A stretch of 64,000 nt of DNA from Volvox africanus (GCA_030268105.1 BSDZ01000010.1:3696001-3760000), one strand, 5' to 3'. Counted from the stretch's first letter, positions 32,594-45,900 are shown. Numbers and translations are program-made. Notes: generated by a model not told the origin, from the sequence alone.

Positions 32594-33329
32594 ACACATA
32601 TGTTTGGGAGACAGAGAGTCGCGATTTGCTGTATATTGCCAAGAGTGCGTGGAGCAATGTGCATATGTGCAGTGGTTGATATGGGTTGAGTGAGCTTTGC
32701 AAGCTGGCGCGCGGAAATGCTGCAACACGCAATATTGCTCCGTTTGCAGCTGTTGCATATATGGTGACCAAAGTAATGACAGCCGTACAAAGCCCGCTCC
32801 TTGTAATTTATTTTCTTGCAGTGCGTCGCTCACGGTAGTGGAATGCTGCATACCCTGATTATAGTTACCTTTAAATGACATCATAACCAAGACATCCGCC
32901 GGCTCCCCATATTCGCGATAAACCAGGTAATTAGGCCCAGCTCGTTCCTGTAGTTTTTGACACGCCATTCACGGCATCGACGAAGCACGCATCGGCGAAG
33001 CCCCGCGCTCCCAACCATGCGGGGCCATGGGGTTGTTTCGCAAAATACATCTTTGCGTCCTTTGGGTGCTCGATGGGGTGCGTGCGTCACCCGCGCCCGC
33101 AACAGAGTCTCCAGGTCATGCCACATAAAAGACTGCCGAATACATTGTGCCGCGACCTACTCCCGTACGCCATACAACTCGCCATCCGTGTCCTGTCTAG
33201 CCAGCTCCTGTCCCGCCTCTGAACCCCTTAATTCCCTCTGTCGTCAAATGTTAGTCCTTAAACTCATGCATTTGGTGGTCCTAGCCTGTTGCAAGTCGCC
33301 GCCATTACAAGCCAGGCTGGTGCCGCCAT
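32594..33329. other. Intergenic (convergent 3' ends)
   Basis: This region contains the 3' ends of the arogenate dehydrogenase and LLP-like transcripts. No coding exon, RNA gene or long repeat was recognised. Confidence 0.5.
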
Positions 33330-33674
33330 TTATCGCCGACCCTTCTGACCCTTCTTGCCCTTCTTATGAAACTGGCCCATCCCTGCCAGGACAGAAATCT
33401 TCTTCTTTACGCCCTTCTTAGTAACAGAGCCCCTCAACGTTTTCACAGTCCTCTTGACCCGAGTCGTCACCGGCTTCTTCTCTGTCTCCATAGCGTCATC
33501 TTTTGCCGCCGTAGGCACAACATGAGGCTCGACAGGGTTCGACGCCAGGCACGCCGCTAGTGCCGCTTGCCGCTTCTCCTCCGCCCTTGCCAGCCACGGA
33601 GTCTGCTTCTCTACTTGTTCTCTACGCTGCGTGCGCAATTTTTTCTTGGCGTTACTATGACTCGACTTTGCCAT
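33330..33674 (-). CDS. LLP-like small basic nucleolar protein, 114 residues
   Basis: This intronless frame begins 'MAKSSHSNAKKKLRTQRRE', which matches the start of the LLP/LAPS18-like family (human LLPH, yeast YBL028C, DUF2423). Those proteins bind pre-ribosomal particles and chromatin in the nucleolus. The middle has an acidic patch ('DDAMETEKK'). The C-terminus is strongly basic ('KKGVKKKISVLAGMGQFHKKGKKGQK'-type clusters, with the family's G-Q-F/Y-x near the end) and should act as a nucleolar signal. The length is normal. It faces away from the PDK gene across about 1.3 kb. The assignment rests on the N-terminal motif and overall composition; other short basic nucleolar proteins are possible. 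Confidence 0.7.
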   Translation of the reverse strand: MAKSSHSNAKKKLRTQRREQVEKQTPWLARAEEKRQAALAACLASNPVEPHVVPTAAKDDAMETEKKPVTTRVKRTVKTLRGSVTKKGVKKKISVLAGMGQFHKKGKKGQKGRR

Positions 33675-34967
33675 TCGCCCCGTCGCCGTGTATAAGGTAG
33701 TTTAAGTACCCACCGAAAACGAAAACAAGCAAAAGATAACTATGTATTGGGGACACTCAAAATACCCTTGGAGGTACCAAGTCGGCAATTGTGCGAATCT
33801 GCGAAACATTCATCAAACAACGGAAAAGCAGGACAAACCGCTAGTGTACGATACATCATTGGAGCAGAATGAAATAGACATTAATAAACCGTTTCACTTG
33901 ATACATTTAATAATCAACTATAGTTGCAAGTTAACGTTTTTCGAAATCACTGTCCTTTAAGCCTCCAGCGATGTTTGGGCCTTACGAGTCTTACGAGGTT
34001 GCAATCCACTATCAAAAGGATATTCTGTCTTTATTCAAAACTAGCCTCCGAATCAAGTGCAGATATATATACTAAGCATCAAGCACTATCGAGCATCAAT
34101 ACTTTCACGACTTGAATTGAATACAAGATTGTGCCAAAGCTGTTCTCGTTTTGCTTTGCCTGAGTTGACCGATCAGCTGGAATTGACTTGAATTGCAAAG
34201 TAAAACGTCCAATTCGGGCGGCGTCGCTGGTAATCGAGTTTCACGATATACACGTGTCGTTGCTAAAGGGACAGCCATAGATGGCGTTTGTCCTACCCTC
34301 TGCTGGTAGAATAGACCCATCTTGCACCCTTAACGTCGGGGCAATCGCGTTATCCGCATTTCGAAATGTTTGCTCACGCTCGACGTGCCCTGCGTCACAA
34401 GGAGCTGATAAATTTACAGTTTGCTTTGGGTCGCAAGGGGGAGATCCAAAACGGCATGACGGCAGCGAAAGCGATGAAGCGGCCGGTTACGCCTTCGTGA
34501 CACCACTTTCGAGCCCTGCTAGTGCTCCCTCGCGGCAGATACACCCTTCGCAGCTTCCGCAGGCCCAGCAGCTTCACCGTGATCACCACCAACGCTTCAA
34601 ATGTGTCACACGAGCCGCCTATCAGTTACCGCACGGCGTAGCAGACGCAGCGACAGCTTTATTTCCGGCGGCTCCTTGTCCTTATCGACAAAGTATCAGT
34701 GAATGCCGCAGCAACTGTTCAACAACGTCATGCAAGGATTCCAGCAGCATTATGTTCAACCATGGCCTTGAATCTGGATATCCCGAGACGCATGCTTCCT
34801 GTCGGACAGCTGCAGGAGGGGGGTCGCACCAGCGGTGGGCGTTGCTTAGTTCCACTGCGAGCAGCGTGGCGCACTCCTCGTTACTACGTCCCGCAGCTTC
34901 GGGCCTGTTCTCCCTATTTGGCCCTGTGGTGTTATCACCTGGAGTGAGATCTCCTCAGCTGCAGGCG
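33675..34967. promoter_or_regulatory. Divergent intergenic/5' region, LLP-like / PDK, with a long open frame
   Basis: This 1.3-kb region separates the LLP-like and PDK starts. From 34281 a frame stays open in phase with the PDK first exon. It could encode an N-terminal extension of about 229 residues, rich in Ser, Ala and Pro, or it may be leader sequence. An acceptor-like CTGCAG just before 34964 suggests instead that an upstream leader intron ends there. Confidence 0.45.
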
Positions 34968-37900
34968 ATGACATTCCGGTTGTACCAAATCATGTCCGCA
35001 TCCCTGCGCGCGGAAATCCAGGCAGCAGCAATCAAGAAGCAAACGGGTGGGTGTGATTTGCGGGCACGTGTCAAACGTGGTCCCAAATGCAAAAGACAAT
35101 GTATAATAGGGGCGAAGAACGTCAATCCATGTCCAGAAAACTAGAGTTCAAAGGGGGGTTAGGAGTTTGCGGTAATGTGAAACAGCCAGCCCAATAGTGT
35201 ACAGGGGACCAACGGGTGCAGAGGATTTCGTGGCGAAAAAAAGGGGGACGCATGGAGGAAAGGAAAAGTGAACGATAAGGACGTACACTGCAAACCTTTT
35301 GATTGTTGTTGTTGCTCACCAACATGGTTCCCAGACCTCATGTTTTCGCTGAGGGCTTGCCGGGATCCCTATGAGACCCGGTGGAGCCTTTGAATGGCGG
35401 TGGGCGGTGAGGTCCCGTGGGCATGCAGCCGGACCGATGCCATAGCTCGTTATGGCTTCCATTTCATTAAATGTCAATTTTCCACGGTCTTGGTGTTAAG
35501 AGATTCGAGACTCTGCCTTAGCAACACAAGATTTTCATTTGGCGACTGAGGACTTTTCGCTTTTTAAGTCTCCACAAAGCTATGGCGATTCAGTGCTCCG
35601 GATGCGAGCAGCCGCCTACCTTGCCAAAGGCATTGGGGTCGTAAGATTCGTAATTGGGTTGGTAGCCTTGGTACGCCACCGCTCTGGCCGCCAGCTGCAC
35701 TTTTCCTTTATTCGCCTTTTCCAACTCCGTCTTCCCAGCACAGCCCTGGAAGGGGGCTAATCACCGGTCATCAATGCCAGCGAGTGTTTGGCGTGGCATC
35801 CCTCATATCGCTGTCCGCAATGTGCTGCCCCTGCGCGTCATCTTCCCCGTCTCTCTAGGCCGAGATCTGCTCATTTGTGTGGCTGCCACTCTGACAGTCT
35901 GCCCTGAGATTGGGGAACCCAGCCGCGCATGCCACAAAACCTCTGGCACCTGTGACTTCAGGTGTGAGCCTCAAATACCTACTCGACTTTGGCATGCAAC
36001 CCCTGGAGCGGCAGATGCTACTGTCAGCCCGCTTCCTGCACTCGGAAATTCCGATCCGTCTGGCCCACCGGCTGATGGATCTCAACCACCTACCGCCAGG
36101 CCTCAGTGAGGAGCCCCACGTGCGCCGGGTCAAGGTGCGGGAGGAAACAGGGCCCGTGAATGGGCGATGTGGGGGGACAAGAGCCCGAGGGGACGGAATG
36201 TGGGTAAAGGGTGCAGCAGGGAACGCGAAAGGCCCGGAAGAATCGTTGGGGGGGGGGGGAAGGGAAGGGATGGAGGGAGGGACATTTCGGAAGGAAGAAT
36301 GCCTGCGGTCATGGAGGCTATACTAAAGCCTCTTCGGTTCGGAGCTAAAGGCATACCAGTGGGGACTGAGGAGCTGCTGCGGTGGTGAGGGTAAATTCGT
36401 TACCTCAAGCGGTGAGGGAGTTTCCGTACTTCAGCCCCCGGGGGTGTGTTAATTACTTCCTTTCCACTGACTTCACCAAAGCTTTCACCAATAGGCCGCA
36501 CACTGGGCCCGTATTTATTCAGGTTGTGGCTTCTTCGGTCATTAATATAGATATAAAAGTAACGAATCATCACTGGATGTTATTGATAGTCTTTTGGGGC
36601 TTCTTGAGGTCTGTCCTCCATGTGCACCATAGCTCCTGGCGTGCACCCTCCTCCCAACACCCTTCTACCGATGGGATGTTATTCTCTCCTCATCCTGGTC
36701 TACTTGGTGGTTTCTCGCTTCGTTTGGTCCCGACAGTTCCTCTCCCTCTTGTCCATCGGGCTCCTATCGCTAGGGGTGGTACGCGGAGTCGTTTGCGGAC
36801 TTCCGCTCCTTCCCACCCATAAAAGACAACATGGACGTTGTTCGGTTCACGGCCATGCTGAAAACCGCCTTCCGGCGCCACAACAACGTGGTGCCGGCCA
36901 TTGCAAAGGGCGTGGAAGAGTACAAGCGCGATCTGGAGGTGGGCCAGAAGGGAGGCGGAGAAGACCGGCGGAAAGGCCGGTAGGATGGACAGATAGGAGC
37001 GGATTCATGGCCGAGATTGATGGCCGAGATTGACGAACTGAAAGCAGCGGTGCCTGGAATGGAGTCCTGCTGCGTATCCCCAGCCCAAACGCCTTCTACT
37101 TCCTGCCACTTCGCCTCATCGTGCTTATTCCTCATTGTCTCCGATCCCGTTACCTCGTGGGGGGCGCAGCGCGTTTATTCCCGTCCTTCCCTCCGTCAGT
37201 GTCCACACTATACCCGGACCGCTGTACCCCATGTCCATTCCCCCCCGCCGCAGCGCAAGGGTGAACCCAGCCAGGAACACGTGAGTGAGATCCAGCACTT
37301 CCTGGATACCTTCTTTCTGTCGCGCATTGCCATCCGCTTCCTGGCGGGTCACCATATCTCTATGTTTGAACCGCCCCGCCAAGACCACATTGGCCTGGTG
37401 AACACCCGCTGCAGCCCCTACCTGGTGAGGAAGGAGGAGGAAAGGGACAAAAGAACGGGGGCGCAAACAACGATAAGGAAAGGGCGTTGGTGGGACGTCT
37501 TTCATTAGCACAACTAGATCGGGGTCTTTAGGCCGGTGGCCATGACTCCTTCGGGCGTGTGCCGTCCAAGCGCCCGAACACCAAGAGGCCGTGCGGATAG
37601 GTTTTGGTATGGCAATTGGGAGGGAGATGAACATAGAAACGCTGGTAATGATCGCTGACGAAGCCAATTGGTAGGGGAGAGGGCGTCACAGGGGGTTATG
37701 GTGTGTGAAGGGTGGGATGGCAGGCTGTCTCTGCAGTCCTTCGATCATATCTTGGAATCCCTGGTGTGGAATCCCCGGTGTTCATAAGTTTCGATGTTCC
37801 AATGAGATGAGGGTGCGCGCACCTTGCCTTCACGGCGCCGCCCAGCGGCCCCACGGTCCCCGACACGGTCCCCGATACCCCGACGTGTACCCCAACGTCA

Positions 37901-39877
37901 TGCGTGCGCCTGCGCGGAGTCCCTGCTTGGACGTTTATCCACTCCTTTTAGGCACCACCTGTTGCGACCTACCGCACTCGCATCCACCCCGTCTCCACCT
38001 TCTTGCTCACACCGCATGGTGATTTCCGGCGCAGATCACTTCGGATGCGGTGTCTGAGGCCCGCGCCATTTGCTTCCGTGAGTATGGCGGTGCCCCGCAG
38101 GTTACGGTGCTGGGTAACACGGGCCTTACCATGGCCTATGTTCCCTCGCACCTGCACCACATGGTGGGTGGATGGGTGGATTTGATGGATGGGTGGGTGG
38201 GTGGGGGCTGGGGTTGGAGTGTGTGAGTGTTTCGAAAGACAGGTACTAAGTGATGCCAGGATGCACATGGTTAACCTGAGAGAACCCAGCTCTGCACGAC
38301 GTGACGTTGTGGCCCTCGTTGCCCCTCGTTGCTGGTTGGACTGGGGGAGGGGCATTGTGATGGAGGGGCGCGCGTATGGGTGGGCGCACGCAAGGATCCA
38401 TCCTAAACGATCTGCCTGCTTTCACACGCGTGTATTTCGAACAAGGGACGGATTGACCTCTGTAGAATCTGATCCCTCCTAGTCTTGTGTTTGAGCCCCG
38501 AGGGTTGTACAAATGTGGATATGGATATGGAAACGTACAGAGGAAGGCCAAGCAAGGATCGGGGAGTGCTAAGTTGGGTTCGAAAGGAGGTCGTAGCATT
38601 GCTGGATGAGGGTACGTCAACAGCTTCTGATTGGCCTTGGGCCCCGTTTTCGTGCTCCGAGGGATGAGACATACTAATATTGCCCACGCACTTGTGAACA
38701 GGTGTTCGAGCTGGTAAAGAACAGTCTGCGTGCAGTCCAGGAACGATACAGCGACAGCGATTTGGAGCCGCCGCCCATCCAGGTGGTGGTGGCGGAAGGG
38801 CTGGAGGATGTCACCATTAAGGTTCGTTCCGGGCCTCGGAATGGGGGAATGGGTGGGTGGGTGCGCGGGGAAGGAAAAGGGCGGCGGAGGACACATCTGA
38901 TACTTGCTCTCGTCCTCGTCCTCCTCCCCCTCCCCTTCCTCCGCGTTCAACTTAGCCTCCTTTTTCCAACCCCTCTTTTCGCCTGGGGATGGTTCTGATT
39001 TCCCTACACCACACGTGTATCCCTTCTCCTTCAGGTCTCCTCTAATTTTCTTCCGCTCATCCCTCCGCTCATCCCTCCGCTCATCCCACTTGCCCCACCC
39101 CTCTGGAAGAACGGTTACGCCCATAATCCCTTTTTGTCTCCTCAGCTTTGCTTTTTGTCTCCGGCTTTTCTTCGCTGCAGGTATCCGATCAGGGCGGCGG
39201 CATCCCTCGCTCCGGTCTCCAGCGCATCTGGACCTACCTCTACACCACCGCCCGGTCGCCACTGCCGGATGTGGACATTGACAGCACCAATATGCCCGCG
39301 GTGCTCGCGGGTTACGGCTGCGGACTGCCACTCAGTAGGCTGTACGCCAGGTGGGGTTGTTGAGGGAGGGAGAGGGAGGCGTGGGAGCGAGGAAGCGAGA
39401 GGGAGGGTTTACGACGAGTTGGTGGTGGTGGACTGAAGGAAAGATCTAGCGGACCCAGGTAGCGACTCGAACTCGCCAATAGCTAACATAGGTCGCTGTA
39501 GGTCCTGAGTAGCTGGTGAAAGTGGATGGCGTGAATTTGAAGGCTAGACGGAAACAAGCGATCCCTTCAGCTGGTGATTAACGCACTGTGGACGAGATGT
39601 ACAGGCAGGCGGGCGGGTGCTGTGGGTCCGGAGGGGCCCCTGCTATACGGGCGGTCGAGCGGAAGGTCCACCCCTCTTTTACTACTCCTCCGGCAATACT
39701 TGTTTGTTATTTTATTGACCCTCCCCCCAAAATGGTGACGCCATTGAATGATGATCACCCATTAGGTACTTTGGAGGCGACCTGCAAATCATCTCGATGG
39801 AGGGGTACGGCACGGACGCTTACCTGCACCTTGCACGGCTTGGGAATGATGAGGAGCCGCTACCGGGGGCGGTGTGA
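34968..39877 (+). CDS. PDK: Pyruvate dehydrogenase kinase, mitochondrial
   Basis: It phosphorylates the E1-alpha subunit of mitochondrial pyruvate dehydrogenase and switches off carbon flow into the TCA cycle. Exons: 34968-35046, 35962-36134, 36774-36938, 37254-37424, 38035-38163, 38702-38821, 39181-39350, 39766-39877. All phases match and give 372 residues, as in plant PDKs. The helical N-domain has 'KKQTGVSLKYLLDFG', 'FLHSEIPIRLAHRLMDL' and 'FRRHNNVVPAIAKGVEEY'. The GHKL ATPase domain has the N-box 'FELVKNSLRAVQERY', G1 'VSDQGGGIPRSGL' and G2 'AGYGCGLPLSRLYARYFGG', ending with 'MEGYGTDAYLHLARLG'. The G2 box has Cys where plant enzymes usually have Tyr. The start chosen gives the normal length; an in-frame extension back to 34281 is possible and would make a 601-residue protein. 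A weakly predicted mitochondrial presequence leaves the start uncertain. Confidence 0.94.
36248..36285. repeat. G-run and GGGA repeats in PDK intron
   Basis: A run of 12 G residues at 36248-36259 is followed by GGGA blocks. It lies in the intron after 36134. G-quadruplex formation is possible on the coding strand. Confidence 0.75.
38163..38216. repeat. (GGTG/GATG)n repeat at a PDK donor site
   Basis: GGTGGGTGGATGGG-type repeats begin directly at the splice donor at 38163 and continue for about 50 bases in the intron. Confidence 0.75.
39054..39088. repeat. 12-bp tandem repeat, about three copies
   Basis: Tandem CTCATCCCTCCG units lie in the pyrimidine-rich PDK intron that ends at 39180. Confidence 0.85.
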
Positions 39878-42800
39878 CCGGGCGGTTGAGATGACGATTG
39901 GGAAAGGTTCGAACAGTAGCGGGGAGGAGGTGAGGGAGGAGCGCCTGTGTAGAGACTCGCAAGAAAAGGGGAAATTAGCTAGTAGTGGAGCCGGTACGCC
40001 TCCTTACGGCTGCTGGTTGAATGATTTGAGTAATGACTGAATTGCGTCTTTTCTTGAACTCAGGGATGTTTGAGCATCATTGGATGGTTGGCGGGTTGTG
40101 GCATGGAGTTCGTGGTGCGACCGCTATTTTGTGTACAACCCGTCATATGCTCAAGTGCTCGCCATCTCTTATGTCTCGTGTGTGTTTTCCTACGCAGGGG
40201 TGTCTATTACTGTGGTAAGTAAGGGTTCTGCTGTGCAGATGTTGATGCAGGTGGCGTATGATGATATAACGATCTGACTCGCTGTGACCCCTTACGCCCC
40301 TAGTGTTCTCGGGGCGGCACCCAACACACATATACACACAAACATCAATGAAAACCGACCCATGGCTGTGCTCACCAAGGCTTTGCTTGGTATCCAGTGT
40401 TGTCGTCCTCTCATGTAGTTACGGTTACTGAATGCCAACCTTCCCCGTACGATGAGCACAAACCCCACGGGCGGTGTGACATACCGGCATGGATGTTGTT
40501 GCTCAATGGACGAACTCCGGCACAATGCAACGGCACCGGGGTTGACATTACCTGGCTGAAATGGAGGCCTCACAAGTGAAATGCTCACACGTGACACTGT
40601 AGCCTCCCGGATTGTGGAGCAGAGACCCTGGATGCACTTCTTCACTTCTTGTAGCACTTGAGATGGCATTCAGTATCCCGCGGTATCCCGCAAGCGTGCG
40701 CGTATCCGTCATATCCGCTAGTTCCGCTTGTGGTTGCAACATATGCGCTGTCGTCGGCCCCTGTGTAGGGGCTATCGGTACGCAGTCTTCAAGTTACGGT
40801 GACTTCAGAGACAGACTGTAGAGCTAGTTGCAGTTCGTTACGCATGTGGATGGGGTGGTGATCGGCATTCGGGCATGGTCCTGATGTCAGATGTCCTGAT
40901 TGTCAAGGCATCGGGCTGAGAGGGGGCCCGTGACGAGATGGTGGCGATGGGTTTGCATGGTCAATGCAGAAGGTCAAGTGACTTAATTGTCGCCGAATAT
41001 GCAGTTTATCAGTTTTATTTTGATTTGATCGTCGTTAGCTGGGCATGCCCTTTCTGCAATGAAATTACGGTTTTATGAAATTTACGGCAATGTCCAGGTG
41101 TCTGAAAGATGAGATAGAGGGTTAGTTTGCGTTAGGGGTGACGTCGCATTAGTACCTGCATGCTGTGTTTGACTGTGTTTAGGAGGCACGGAAAGGAATG
41201 ACTTCTTACCGGGCACTACACGTGTAGCAAGCCCAGCAAAAAGCGGCCTCACACAGCAGGAGCAGCGCCCAACACTTGCCGTGCTGGCTCACGAGGGGAA
41301 TGGCAACTCGCGCAACTGCAATGCGAGGTGCCTGCGAGGTGAATGACGTTAGGATATAATGCCCTAGGGCTTCCAAGAGGAGGCGTTCATCGAGAGCACA
41401 GAATTGCTGCTTGCTGTGTAAGCGGCAAAGGCGTATATGGGCGTGTGTGTGCTCGTGTGTGTAAATGTGTTTATATGTGCGGGGTCATATCGGCGGGGGT
41501 TGGCAAGGGCTGACGATCACAGCGGGCTGCATCTCTTTTAAGTCCCATGTTACATTGATTATGGTTCGCTGCCGGTGGTACAAAATATGGCCTTTTGTGA
41601 TATCCACATCCACATTGATGGCCGCTATTGTAGATTGCAGGGCAGAATATGTTGGATAAGCTAGTATGTCATGTCGTTCAGTTTGTAAGATCGGTGGACA
41701 CGGGGAACGACGGGGAACTGATGTCTTGGATAGCTATTTTCTTCTGTTCGTGCATCCCGACCACTGTCCTGTCCATCTTCGCACTGCCGGGCTAACGATG
41801 AAGGTGCGATGCCATGCAACTGACAAGTGCATGACTCCCCTTATCTCGCGGCCCTTGCCCTCCACCTTCTAGCTTAAAAACCCAGAGCCCTGTGGATAGC
41901 GCGGTCTCTGAATCCATACGGTACGACAGCTTCAGTTCTTTCAACTTTGCCGCTGTTAACCTAACCCTGCCCGCTGATTCGTTTGCTAACTTTTGTGCAC
42001 AAATGCATCAGCTGCCCAACATTAATTTCTCAATAGCTTTAAAATTGCTCCGTTGTTGCTGTGTGGAAAGGCATCGGTGATGTGCGCATTGCTTTCATCG
42101 AAATCGTGCCGGCCACGGATGCGCACATTTTCACTCATGGCTTCGTGTGCTTCCGAATTAATCGGGCGGCCGCAAAGGTTTCAACTTTTAAGGCGCACGC
42201 CGCCGCATACCCCTAAGCCTTACAACGCTTTATGTCTTAAAGAGTAAAAAGTGAGCAAAAACGTCTTGCTCCCAATGAAGAAAAATACAGCACTCTGCAA
42301 GGCTCTACTCTACCTCTGTGTTGAACTGTAGAATTGGTATAACATATTGAAAAAATTACTAGCGGGTATGAGGAACATGTATATTGTGATGAACATGCAC
42401 CAATACATCATCATATGGATGCAGCAAAGCTTCAGTTGTTCATCAATCGAATGTACTGCTTAGTCCCAGCTATCTACTGGGGGCCATCGCTTGCACAATG
42501 GTATTTCTTCATTCTTCAATATATAAAGAGCACATTATTCTAGCTATATAATGTTGCAACAAAGATGCATGAAGCGCCTGCCTCTGACCTAGCTCGTAAT
42601 CTGCTTTTCCCTGGTGCATGTACTTCACATATCCAGAAGATTTTATAACGTGAGCTTGGAAATGGGTTATCTAAGCATGACTTGAAGAAAATGGCTGACA
42701 AGGCAGTAATGGCGGAGCACACAACCTGTGCCAACATGAGCTTTTTGTGCGCGACGCACTAAACATGTGTACGAGGATAATTTGCGTACGTTACTGCGTA

Positions 42801-42947
42801 CGTTATTTGCAACGGAAGACCGTTCGGAATCCTTGCTGCGTCGTTACTCCATGAGGCGCAACTACTTATACCGCCACTCTTCAACAAGCACGAAGACGTA
42901 GTGTGTTTACAAGATCATTTCCAATTAATCATATTACGGGATAGGTG
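39878..42947. other. 3.1-kb gap, no recognised gene; possible unrecognised exons
   Basis: No clear gene was found. Three segments read like protein but could not be chained: minus 40670-40550 (helical, with 'VLQEVKKCIQGLCSTI'), minus about 42000-41870 ('LTAAKLKELKLSYRMDSETA') and plus about 42660-42770 ('GLSKHDLKKMADKAVMAEH'). The opposite strand is also open in two of these, so none is annotated as coding. If the alternating gene order holds, a minus-strand gene would be expected here. Confidence 0.4.
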
Positions 42948-45900
42948 ATGCCTCAGCCGATTCCACTTGCACAACGCGCTGTTCATCCTATCTTCCTTCG
43001 GAAGTTAGCCCAGGAGAAAGTACCTGGCGGCACGGGATGCTTAGGTGACCTAACGACTGCTCAGGTAACACATCTTTTCCTATCATAAAGCGTTCTTGTG
43101 GTCGAAAGCGCCAACCAGCTACTGAGTGCGGTTCCTTGCGCTGCTGACTCAGGTGGTTCAGGCCTTCATCAGGCCAGCCACGCTCCAGGCAAAGCGAAGC
43201 TTCACCGAGTGTATTCTCTGGGGGCAGCTAACCCCCAAATACGTCCAGACATGGTGCACCTCGGGGGTAATGAAGACAATGGACGGCGACGACCAAAAGG
43301 TATCGGCTGCGAGTATATGAGCTCTTGATGTGTGGGAAGTCCGTGCGGCGGCGCACTCCTTCTTGGCGATTGGGAACTCGCCTATTAACTCTATAGGGGG
43401 CGCACCATCTCCCTACTGTATGTACTTATCGTCATTCTCTCCCACAGCAGCATCACATGCACACCCTGCACCGTGCGCACAGACAAATGCCATCAGCAGG
43501 GCAGGGTCAATACGACCCCGATGTCTTTTCCCACGCTATAAAGTTCGAAATCCTCGACACGGCAAGCCCTAAACCTCACGGCTCCACCTGGGACACGACG
43601 ATTGCCAGCCTGTAAAACTTTTTATGCGGTAGGAATATCGCACTCTGGCCGACCATGTTCCCGTGATTACATTATCAACCTCTTTCTCCCACAGCTGTAG
43701 CAAGAAACGGTTCTGAAGGCCTGCTGGCCAGGGCTACCCGGAGCTAATTGGTCGGCTGACTGGCTAAGACTGCTGACCTTTGTTCAGCGCCATCTCCTTT
43801 CTCAGCCGGGCATTGCTCATTCCCAGTGTTGATGTCCCCGAGGCAAACCACCAGACCTCCTCACCCTGGGATAATGTGATAATGTGCCCCTCATATGATC
43901 CCTCTAGATGTTCGGTCCTGCTCGCTTCTTCGCAAGCCATGCCTGGACTTACAAATTTGGGGCGCTTGTGTCCATGTTGGAGAACCACTACGCACAGCTA
44001 CCGGGTACCAAAGGGGGACAGAAGTTTATACCATGGTACTACTGGGTGGACATTTTGGCGGTCACACAGGTGTGTGTTGGGGTGGAGAGGTGGATGGAAG
44101 GGAGAAGACTGGTTGCAAGTGAGGAGAAGGGAGATGGAGACAGAAAAGACAGGCGAGAAGAAGAAAACGGGGAAAGAATCAGGGAGTGACGAAAGAAGGT
44201 GGTGAAAAGGTTTCAAAGAAAGGAAAACAAGGGGAACCGTCTAACTCTTTCACATGCAAGGGAGGGAGAACGGCAAAATATCGGACTTTCGATTATCACA
44301 AGGAACTGATAATCCAACACAACCTGTTTGGGGACGGAGGGGCGGAGGAGCCTTCCTTAATAGGCGCATAATGAGGGAGCGCAGTCAGGGGCTTGTGTCG
44401 GTTTCAGTCGAACGTAACCAGGGAGCAGGACAACAGGGCAACACCCCACAACCTCATTCAACCGGTAGGTGCACGGGAACACGGCATGAAGCTAGACAGT
44501 GTCTTGGTCATTATTGGACATCCGGGCCGGACAGTGCAGGGTGCGGGTGGCGCACATGTGACTAGCCTTTTTTGGATGTCTACATCCAATACACTCAGCA
44601 GGTGGAAGGGTTTCTTACACTATCAACCTAAACGGGTTCCGCTGCTTCGTTTAAATGTGTAAGGCTTGACGACGTCTGCCTCCACCCAGAATGTAAATGA
44701 AGACCATAATCCTGCTCTCCCTGCCGTAGCACTTCACGGGCGACATCAAGGACCACCCCGACTACGATTTTGCTGGTGAGGGTAGGGCGTACAAGGGATG
44801 GCGCAGCAAACGAGGACAGAAGAAAGGAACAGAAGAGGCGGTTCCGCTGGCACCATAGGGATCTTGCATTGGTCGTCCACTTCGTAGTTGTTGTGGAATT
44901 GCATTGCTTTGACTTGGGAGTGGGGGCAGCGAGCGAGGGAGTGGTGTTTACGAAGGGCCTGGTCAACACGGAGATAGCAGCCCAGCATGGGTAACGGGAG
45001 CATCGGGAGCACGATTGAAACATGAGCTAAGACGTCATGTAAACAGCGGACCTGCTGCCATGCAACCTCGTGATGAGGATCACTCCTTCCCCTTCTCTCA
45101 ATTCCCTCCCAATCCTCAGGTGTTATTAAGCAATGCAAAGCGGTGCTTTTCACAATGCACCCGTGAGCCAAGAGAGGGGAGGGGGCGGGTTGGTAGGACC
45201 CGGGGGGCAGGGCGAGAGAATGAAGCCGAAACGAATGGGCGGGACAGGAAACTGGAAAGGGTATGCGAGGGTCCAGATCCACCTAAGTGGTTCGAGCGAT
45301 GGTGGCTGCGTGCATGGTGACTTGTTTGTCGTAAACTTGGATTAGGGGAACCCCTCCAAAGCACCCAGCAGCAAGAAGCAGCCATTTTATGGTTGCGTTC
45401 ATTAGGCGCTGGGCATGAAATGAATTTGCTAAAACAACCCCGGTTGTTCGGTGTTGCTTGTAATAAAATCTCATTTGTTTGCTGGGTGGATGACCTCCGG
45501 GTGAGCGTCCTGTCCTGTCCTGTCCTGTCACTTTTCCTGTCTTCAAGGTATCCCCACCCTCCGTACTCTGCAGGTGGCGCAGCCCTATCGCGCCCACCCG
45601 CGTGTGGTGCCTGTTTGAGGCGCTCACAGCCATCCAGGCACCGGGTGTGTATATGTGCGTGCATGTATCTATGATAGCGCGGGCGTCTGTGTTTGCCGTA
45701 CATGTATTTTCCCATTTAGAGGGTCTTGGGTGTTGGTAATTCACGAAGGCGGTATCCTCCCACCCTAACCCGCTGGTTTTCCCACCAAACCCGACGCACC
45801 TCGCACTGAAACCGGGTGAAGTGACAGGTCGGACTTATATTTCAGTGGTAAGCAAAGCAAGTAAGTAAAGCAAGGGCGCCAGCTTAGAGCTGAGGCCAGC

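Noticed and set aside
34395..34592. Minus-strand short frame upstream of PDK
   Set aside because: It is antisense to the longer plus-strand frame and has no motif.
38246..39331. Minus-strand 361-codon frame
   Set aside because: It spans two PDK exons and their introns in antisense. It contains no domain and is explained by a pyrimidine-rich intron.
39440..39560. Possible tRNA on the minus strand (T-loop-like GAGTTCGAGTC)
   Set aside because: The T stem does not pair and no acceptor stem or anticodon arm can be formed. It lies in the last PDK intron.
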